36,329 nucleotides of DNA from Candidatus Dojkabacteria bacterium (GTDB taxonomy: Bacteria; Patescibacteriota; Dojkabacteria; B142; WJKM01). Made by a program: the position numbers and the translations under genes. The stretch spans positions 1-36,329 of the forward strand of contig JAGQLH010000002.1 of assembly GCA_020429465.1 (NCBI GenBank). Direction: 5' to 3'. Below the pieces are notes generated by a model, which worked only from the letters and a program-made list of their open reading frames with translations, had not been told where the DNA came from and ran no database searches. Every line of letters starts with the position of its first letter. The stretch's first letter is position 1. This document shows positions 31,094 to 36,329 of the stretch, piece by piece.

Positions 31094-31338
31094 ACAAGCC
31101 ACTCTGCGCTTGTCTCTTCAGACGAAACTTTAGCATCTTTGTAGTTTTTACCTGTTGCGTATACAACTCTTCGTTTCGATTGTTCATCAAGTTCAAGAGA
31201 GAGGCTTTTAGTACGAACAAATTGGGAGACTAAGGCGTTTACAACTCCACTGAGTGACATACCTAGTTCTTTGGCAATTAATTGTGCTTGTTTTTTTGTC
31301 TGTTCTTCAATTTTAACGTTGAGTACTGTTTTTGCCAT
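31090..31338 (-). CDS. RelB/DinJ-family antitoxin-like protein, no adjacent toxin
   Basis: An 82-residue protein with an N-terminal ribbon-helix-helix motif: TVLNVKIEEQTKKQAQLIAKELGMSLSGVVNALVSQFVR (about 4-42) fits the RelB/DinJ beta strand and two helices. The C-terminal tail (EETSAEWLV) is short and acidic, as in antitoxins. No RelE/YafQ-type toxin gene lies beside it: its 3' end overlaps the YibE/F gene and upstream is a glycosyltransferase-like gene. It may be an orphan antitoxin, or a stand-alone RHH regulator. Its leader carries a duplicated TTATACACA motif, a possible operator. Confidence 0.75.
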   Translation of the reverse strand: MAKTVLNVKIEEQTKKQAQLIAKELGMSLSGVVNALVSQFVRTKSLSLELDEQSKRRVVYATGKNYKDAKVSSEETSAEWLV

Positions 31339-31366
31339 GTGAGAGTATAAAGAAGTAATTTAGAAG

Positions 31367-31394
31367 TTATACACATTTTATACACAACGTGTAC
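31367..31394. promoter_or_regulatory. Duplicated TTATACACA motif and inverted repeat in the antitoxin leader
   Basis: TTATACACA occurs at 31367-31375 and 31378-31386, with starts exactly 11 bases apart, one helical turn. TACAC-AAC-GTGTA (31381-31393) overlaps the second copy. TTATACACA also fits the DnaA-box pattern TTATnCACA. An RHH operator is the simplest reading here; the region is only 94 bases and has no other sign of an origin. Confidence 0.55.
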
Positions 31395-31432
31395 TATCTG
31401 TGTAGTGTAATTTAACCGAAAGGGGATAGTTA

Positions 31433-34369
31433 TTACGGCATAAATTCAAATATAGCAATACTTCCATTCGATACAATAGTACCAGTCATCCCTCTAGAGG
31501 CAGTGGTGATTCCGTTTGATGATTGAATTTGATATACCCCATCCTCATCTTCAACAAGTCGATCTGTTGCAACAAGACGAAGTTTTGAGTTTTGTTGCAT
31601 GAATGCTTCCATTTTATTCATCTTCTTGGTAAGTGTTTGTTCTTCGGTTCGATCGAGCGAGTTTGTGTTTAGATCAACTACTAAGTAATTAAACCCAGAG
31701 TTGTGCAATTTAATAGCAAGCTCTTCATGTGAATCACTCTTTGTATAAAGTTTATTGAATGTGTCGAGCTGATTGTCATTGAAAACACGTTTATTATTAT
31801 CGTGAATGAAATAATTCATTAATGTCCCTACTTTATAAACATTTGTATCGAGGTTTTGATTGATTTCATCATATCCATCAGCATAGGCAAAGTTTATATC
31901 ACGTAATGTATCCTCGACAGATTGTGGACGAGTCATATATGATGCAATGGTTGGAACAAATAGGTTTTCGTCTCCAGGTGATTTAGGTGTAAAGAAGCTA
32001 AAAAATGCAATAAATATGTAGCAACCAATAACGAAATTTCCGACTTTGTGCCCGATGCGAGCCCAGGTAGATGTGGGTGATTCTATAGTAATTTTTTCTA
32101 ATACTATGACCAAGAATAAATAGAGCAGGATAAATCCAATGAGACCATACCAATAGATCCCTGTTCCAATAAAGAGCCAGATGAGAAGATAGAGAATTGT
32201 TCCCCCACTCAGGAGCTGAAGTTCTTCATGTTCTCTGAATATCTTTGTAGTAAAGTAAAGAGAAACTACCGAAGTAATAAGTACTAGTGCTACCCCAAAT
32301 GATTCTCCTAGGAAACTATATGCGGTAAGGAGTATCCCCCAGACTGGATTTAGAATAAGTAGGGGGTAGTAGGCTATTCGGTAGAGTACTGTTTGTTCGG
32401 ACCGAGATATAAATTCATCTGTGTAGCACGAAAAGCTTAGTTGAGAGCAAAGGTCTGCATCTAACGTCGAGAGGATTGATGGGACCAAGAGTAAGATAAA
32501 GAAACTAGAAATAGAAATAGCCGCTAACCGGGGGTGCCGTTTATACAGTAATATGAATGAAATAATTGGAAGCAGGCTAAGCAGTAATGGACCGATATCT
32601 GCAATTGCACTACTAACATTTGTATTCATAATTACATCGTATGGAAGGGAAAGTATTCTAAGTGCACCTTCTTCATATCCGATGTATCGTGTTACTGCTT
32701 CTGTCACTCCTGTCGTTGCTACTGATTGTTCGCCAACATTGTTCGTTGGTGATACTTGTTCTACTCCGATCTCTTCGAGTGAAATTTTTTGCTGAGATAA
32801 TTTATTAATTTCGAGTCTAGGAGATTCTGTGGTACCTCGCAATAGGGTACTTATTTCTATGTTGTTAGTTGATTGAGTCAAATGAAATAAAATCCAAGGA
32901 GAAAATCCAATTATAAGGGAAGTCCCGAAAAGTAATAATGAAGTTACGAAGTTTCGAGTATTACTTTTATTGCTATTTAATTTCAAATAACGTAGTGCAG
33001 AATAAATTGTAAGTAGAGTAGAAATGCTTAATACTACCCATGGAGCAGGAATAGACAATGGAACACCTGGTAGTTCACTATGCGCGAATAAGGTTATAGA
33101 AGCTAGACTTGCTAGAATAATACAAAAACTAGAGAATGCAATACTTAACCATTGCTTCCCAAAATAATAAGCAATACTTGTAGCTATCAAAACAATAAAA
33201 ATAGTGCTAGTGTACTTTACTCCAAAAAGAAAGCCACAAAGTATTCCAAGTATTATAATGATTGCCTTTGTTGAAATATTCTGTGAGTCGTTCTGTGGGA
33301 ATATCCATGAAAAAGTGAGTGAAAGCACGGTAAAAGAGAGAAATAGCAACCCTAAGTCTATTTTCATATCACGTGAGAGCATGAAAATAATAGAAGGAAG
33401 CAGTACGAGTAATACAAGCAATAATTTCACATAGCTTTCTGAGAGATATCGTTTTGAAAATGAAGCAATTACACCCAATGCAAGTACTCCACCAAGCCAT
33501 GATAGCCCCATGACAACCTCAATACTATTGAAAAGCAATGTCCCCAGTGACATAAATAATGACCAATTATAAGCATCTATACCTTGGACTAAAGTACCTT
33601 GTCGAGCAATTAAATTTGGAATATTTACATATAAATTAGACGCATCCCAACCAATAGGGAACGGTTTAATTTGGTGCATCAGACTAAGAAGTATAGCTAA
33701 GCTTATAATCCAGACAAAACCGAGATCTTTTAAGGTAATTTCTGATGAAACAGTGTGTTTCTTTAAAAGCGTTAATACGAGAAATCCTTTTACATGACGA
33801 TACCCCAGGAGTAGGAGTGTCAAACAGAGGATCCAGACTGGTATTGGTGACAGTAACGAAGTGGTACCAAGTAGAAAAAGTCCGGTTGTCAGCACTACAA
33901 TTCCAAAAGCAATTTTAGTGTAGAACCCATTTGCAAGAGACCCAATCCATTTTTGCAGTGAATTTTCTACAAACGCACCGATTGTATAGCAGACACCAAC
34001 TATGAAATATAATTGGAACGAGAGTATTAAAAACTTAAACAAGAAATAGCTTATACCTGAGAAATATCCGATGTCAGTAAATACAGAGTTCGAAAGACCA
34101 TATACGCTCATTAGTGTAAATACAAAGATGATTGCATACAGTATGACTTGCCACCCATAGAACGAAAAGTGATTATTAGATTGGGGGAGTTTTCGTATAA
34201 AGAAATAGGTAATAAGAGTTACGCCAAACGTCGTTAACGCAACAAAAGCAAATGGAAAATCCCACAATGCGCGTTCATAAGTGGGATGCTGTAAGAAATA
34301 TTCACTTAAGGTAAGTGCTAACCATAGAGTTGCAATGGTACCAAATATTCCAGATAAAAGTTTTTTCAT
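31433..34369 (-). CDS. Large polytopic membrane protein, GT-C glycosyltransferase-like
   Basis: A 978-residue protein with many hydrophobic helices (well over ten) and a soluble C-terminal region of about 160 residues. After the first group of helices, IKPFPIGWDASNLYVNIPNLIARQGTLVQGIDAYNW has the Asp-bearing first extracellular loop typical of GT-C enzymes, which move sugars from polyprenyl-phosphate donors. A mid-protein extracellular loop carries Thr/Asn-rich sequence (SPRLEINKLSQQ..). The C-terminal part (about 820-978) ends FEFMP with strands such as YLVVDLNTNS. No specific family recognised, and the GT-C call rests on topology and loop. The GT2 gene (34496), divergent from it, makes a role in surface glycan assembly plausible. 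Confidence 0.55.
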   Translation of the reverse strand: MKKLLSGIFGTIATLWLALTLSEYFLQHPTYERALWDFPFAFVALTTFGVTLITYFFIRKLPQSNNHFSFYGWQVILYAIIFVFTLMSVYGLSNSVFTDIGYFSGISYFLFKFLILSFQLYFIVGVCYTIGAFVENSLQKWIGSLANGFYTKIAFGIVVLTTGLFLLGTTSLLSPIPVWILCLTLLLLGYRHVKGFLVLTLLKKHTVSSEITLKDLGFVWIISLAILLSLMHQIKPFPIGWDASNLYVNIPNLIARQGTLVQGIDAYNWSLFMSLGTLLFNSIEVVMGLSWLGGVLALGVIASFSKRYLSESYVKLLLVLLVLLPSIIFMLSRDMKIDLGLLFLSFTVLSLTFSWIFPQNDSQNISTKAIIIILGILCGFLFGVKYTSTIFIVLIATSIAYYFGKQWLSIAFSSFCIILASLASITLFAHSELPGVPLSIPAPWVVLSISTLLTIYSALRYLKLNSNKSNTRNFVTSLLLFGTSLIIGFSPWILFHLTQSTNNIEISTLLRGTTESPRLEINKLSQQKISLEEIGVEQVSPTNNVGEQSVATTGVTEAVTRYIGYEEGALRILSLPYDVIMNTNVSSAIADIGPLLLSLLPIISFILLYKRHPRLAAISISSFFILLLVPSILSTLDADLCSQLSFSCYTDEFISRSEQTVLYRIAYYPLLILNPVWGILLTAYSFLGESFGVALVLITSVVSLYFTTKIFREHEELQLLSGGTILYLLIWLFIGTGIYWYGLIGFILLYLFLVIVLEKITIESPTSTWARIGHKVGNFVIGCYIFIAFFSFFTPKSPGDENLFVPTIASYMTRPQSVEDTLRDINFAYADGYDEINQNLDTNVYKVGTLMNYFIHDNNKRVFNDNQLDTFNKLYTKSDSHEELAIKLHNSGFNYLVVDLNTNSLDRTEEQTLTKKMNKMEAFMQQNSKLRLVATDRLVEDEDGVYQIQSSNGITTASRGMTGTIVSNGSIAIFEFMP

Positions 34370-34439
34370 ATCGATCGAGAGCTTAATAACGGAACCTGTT
34401 CAATTGTATCAAAAACCGTACGATCAACTGAGCATTTCT

Positions 34440-34467
34440 TTGGTATTTACTGTATTCGCAGTATAAT
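34440..34467 (+). promoter_or_regulatory. Promoter candidate for the GT2/DUF2304 genes
   Basis: TTGGTA (34440-34445), a 16-base spacer and a perfect TATAAT (34462-34467), 28 bases before ATG 34496, in the divergent gap with the large membrane protein gene. Confidence 0.55.
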
Positions 34468-34495
34468 AGTGCATAACTAATATTTGTAGTTTCGA

Positions 34496-35182
34496 ATGGT
34501 GGATACCTCAAAAGTTTGGATTATTATTCCAGCATTGAATGAAGAACGGTACATCGGTGATGTTATTACTGCAGTTCAAGCAGAAGGGTACAGTAATATT
34601 GTTGTGATAAATGATGGATCAACTGATAATACGGCAAACATTGCCAAAGAAAATGGGGCGATAGTAGTATCTCATTCTATTAATCGTGGTCCTGGAGCAG
34701 CTACCCAAACGGGATTGGATTATGTTACATCAAGGGAGGGTGGTATGGCAATCACACTTGATGCGGATGGGCAACATAATCCTGCTGACATTCACAAACT
34801 TGTTGATGCTCTCAAAAAATTTAAATCGGATATTATCATCGGAAGTAGGTTTTTGGGAGAAAATTCTCATATACCAACTATTCGTCGGATATTTAATTTA
34901 GTAGCAAATATAGTAACATTTGTACTATCTTCAAGGTGGGTAAGTGATAGTCAGTCAGGGATGAAGGCATTTTCAGAGCGAGCGCGTAAGTTGTTGTCTA
35001 TAGAAACAAATGGGTATGAGTTCTGCACAGAGATATTTATGGAATGTAAGGAACATAATTTAACCATCACAGAAGTTCCGATCTCAGTGACGTATACAAA
35101 GGAATCAATGAATAAAGGTCAAAATTTCGCTACTGGTTTGCAAACAGTAGGTAAATTATTTCTTCAAGCATTATCTAAATGA
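34496..35182 (+). CDS. Glycosyltransferase family 2, dolichol/polyprenyl-phosphate sugar synthase-like
   Basis: A 228-residue GT-A enzyme. WIIIPALNEERYIGDVI (about 8-24) is the nucleotide-binding start, VINDGSTDNTANIA follows, and ITLDADGQHNPADI (about 86-99) contains the DxD metal site. SDSQSGMKAF and YEFCTEIFMECKEHNL match the acceptor side of the polyprenyl-phosphate mannosyl/glucosyltransferase branch. No C-terminal membrane helices are present, so it is the short soluble form. Its stop overlaps the ATG of the DUF2304 membrane gene by four bases (ATGA), a well-known pairing in which DUF2304 probably anchors the transferase. Donor and acceptor sugars cannot be deduced. Confidence 0.9.
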   Translation: MVDTSKVWIIIPALNEERYIGDVITAVQAEGYSNIVVINDGSTDNTANIAKENGAIVVSHSINRGPGAATQTGLDYVTSREGGMAITLDADGQHNPADIHKLVDALKKFKSDIIIGSRFLGENSHIPTIRRIFNLVANIVTFVLSSRWVSDSQSGMKAFSERARKLLSIETNGYEFCTEIFMECKEHNLTITEVPISVTYTKESMNKGQNFATGLQTVGKLFLQALSK

Positions 35183-35514
35183 GTCTTGCTTTATACCAAA
35201 TTATTGTCCCCTGTATAGCGGGCGTATTTATTCTAAGGGCATTTTCAAATTTCATTAGGCATAGAAGAACTATTAGGGAATTAGTAGCTGTTTCTGGTTT
35301 TTGGTCAGGATTGGCGGCATTCTCGATTTTCCCTGATGCACTCGCTGAGCTTGCACAATTTATTGGAATAAAAGACTATATTAATGGGATTACATTTTTC
35401 TCTTTAGGATTGTTATTCTACGCAGTTTTCAAAATACTATTAGCACTTTATAGAAATGAGAAACAAATTACAAGGCTAGTGCGTAAAGAGGCATTGGCAA
35501 AGGTTAAAGAGTGA
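35179..35514 (+). CDS. DUF2304-family small membrane protein
   Basis: A 111-residue protein with three hydrophobic segments (about 5-22, 38-56, 71-92) and a basic cytoplasmic tail (NEKQITRLVRKEALAKVKE). The order of helices, the WSGLAAFSIFPDALAELAQFIGI stretch and the neighbouring GT2 gene fit DUF2304. Its coding start overlaps the GT2 stop, so the two should be translated together. Probable role: membrane partner of the glycosyltransferase. Confidence 0.8.
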   Translation: MSLALYQIIVPCIAGVFILRAFSNFIRHRRTIRELVAVSGFWSGLAAFSIFPDALAELAQFIGIKDYINGITFFSLGLLFYAVFKILLALYRNEKQITRLVRKEALAKVKE

Positions 35515-35519
35515 TGTTA

Positions 35520-36308
35520 TTAGTAAGCTTCGTTATCTTCTTGTAATTCAAAATCAGTAAAAAGTGGTTGTATACTTTCCACAATATCCTTTGCAGTCTC
35601 AAATTCTTTGTCTGTTGTAATATATTCAGTCAAATTAGCTGAGTTACAATTCTCAGGTGTCTCCAATCCACAATTAGGACTTGAATCTGTATAACCATAA
35701 AACGAGTATAGAGATACTCCAAGATCATCTCGTAACTTAGTAAAATAGCTTATGTTGTATCCACCAGAGTCTGGAAATCCCTCACCAAAAATTGTAGAAG
35801 TTATTTGATATACCAATCCATTAATTTTGATACTGTCTAAATTTTTGTATGCGTTTGGTTTGTCATTGGAGTTAATTTCGCCCCGATATTCAGTACTACT
35901 TAAAAATCCTTCCAATGAGGAAATTTCAACGAAAATAAGATTGTGTACTGAATCTATTACTGCGATTGAATCCCCAGTGTCTTTTATAATATAGCTTTCT
36001 GGGAATTTAAATAGGACACCCAAATTTGTGGAGATATAGGTCTGTATGGAATTCTTATCTTCTTGAGGTAGTATAAATCCTGTCGGAATAATAGTTGGTT
36101 CCAAAGTTGGAGAAGCTGTCGGCGTTGTGTTTGGGTCTTCAGTTAGGGTTGGAGACGATGTTGGGGTTACTTCAGGTTTCGTAAATTCATTCATGTGGGT
36201 AGTGCCTTTATATGAAATATTCATAGCTAGGAAGTACCCAGTCATGATTAATAGGATAAAGCAAACAGCAATAATTATTTTTAGGGGAAGGTGCTTTAAA
36301 TCATTCAT
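35520..36308 (-). CDS. Single-pass surface protein with Thr/Pro linker, function unknown
   Basis: A 262-residue protein. One N-terminal membrane helix (about 10-30, IIIAVCFILLIMTGYFLAM) is followed by a Thr/Ser/Pro-rich linker (about 44-76, with repeated PTxSPTL-like units) and an extracellular domain of about 175 residues. GVLFKFPESYIIKDTGDSIAVID is the PsbP-like N-terminal strand often seen in candidate-phyla surface proteins. Two cysteines in NCGLETPENCNS may form a disulfide. No function can be assigned. It is convergent with the DUF2304 gene, five bases between stops. Confidence 0.7.
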   Translation of the reverse strand: MNDLKHLPLKIIIAVCFILLIMTGYFLAMNISYKGTTHMNEFTKPEVTPTSSPTLTEDPNTTPTASPTLEPTIIPTGFILPQEDKNSIQTYISTNLGVLFKFPESYIIKDTGDSIAVIDSVHNLIFVEISSLEGFLSSTEYRGEINSNDKPNAYKNLDSIKINGLVYQITSTIFGEGFPDSGGYNISYFTKLRDDLGVSLYSFYGYTDSSPNCGLETPENCNSANLTEYITTDKEFETAKDIVESIQPLFTDFELQEDNEAY

Positions 36309-36329
36309 TATCTAAATGTAACACAATTA

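Noticed and set aside
31367..31386. Two TTATACACA words suggesting a replication origin
   Set aside because: Only two boxes, no dnaA/dnaN nearby, no AT-rich unwinding region beyond background, and they sit in an antitoxin leader where an RHH operator is the simpler explanation.
1..36329. Alternative genetic code (TGA as Gly or Trp)
   Set aside because: Several genes end properly at TGA (for example 11920-11922 and 35512-35514) and no conserved protein has an internal TGA.

Overview
This AT-rich (roughly 38% GC by eye) bacterial chromosome segment is densely coded and uses the standard code; TGA is used as a stop. I infer a Candidate Phyla Radiation (Patescibacteria) bacterium. The clues are an FtsA-like protein paired with a baseplate-J-like membrane protein, several unannotatable single-pass surface proteins with Thr/Pro linkers, SLH and thrombospondin-type-3 surface proteins, and the near absence of Shine-Dalgarno sequences. 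The superoxide dismutase and valS starts are clear exceptions. Phylum-level placement is not possible from this sequence alone. No tRNA, rRNA, CRISPR array or insertion sequence was recognised.

Layout. 1-4.4 kb: a superoxide dismutase cut by the window edge, an EamA permease, a peptidoglycan amidase and acetyl-CoA synthetase. 4.4-8.0 kb: a T-box leader controls an ORF6N DNA-binding protein gene and valS. 8.1-11.9 kb: five secreted or membrane-anchored surface proteins, two of them with recognisable domains (TSP3 calcium repeats, SLH). 12.0-17.4 kb, minus strand: groES-groEL, and an FtsA-like/baseplate-J-like pair. 17.5-25.3 kb, plus strand: a ferric-reductase-like flavocytochrome, a BaiN/HI0933 flavoprotein, a membrane-anchored beta-solenoid protein, then a compact carotenoid operon crtE-crtI-crtB-crtYcd. 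25.3-26.3 kb, minus strand: a secreted SLH/M23 peptidase. 26.6-29.8 kb: a HAMP receptor without a kinase, a PAS histidine kinase and a single-domain response regulator. 29.9-31.3 kb: a YibE/F permease and an orphan RelB/DinJ-like antitoxin. 31.4-36.3 kb: a giant GT-C-like membrane protein, a GT2/DUF2304 pair and a surface protein.

The most unusual point is the valyl-tRNA synthetase. It carries about 130 extra residues at the start of the editing (CP1) region, and these resemble a degenerate family I inorganic pyrophosphatase. It also seems to lack the usual C-terminal coiled-coil arm. Its gene lies behind a clear T-box attenuator, with an unrelated ORF6N gene between switch and synthetase. 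That ORF6N gene carries two copies of a TCAC-TTTGTGA palindrome, one in its leader and one in its coding region, which suggests autoregulation.

How genes may work together. The four crt genes should make lycopene and then a cyclised carotene from prenyl diphosphates. With the superoxide dismutase and the flavocytochrome they suggest exposure to oxygen or light. Cell-surface and envelope functions dominate the rest: SLH proteins, amidase, M23 peptidase, glycosyltransferases and the FtsA-like complex.
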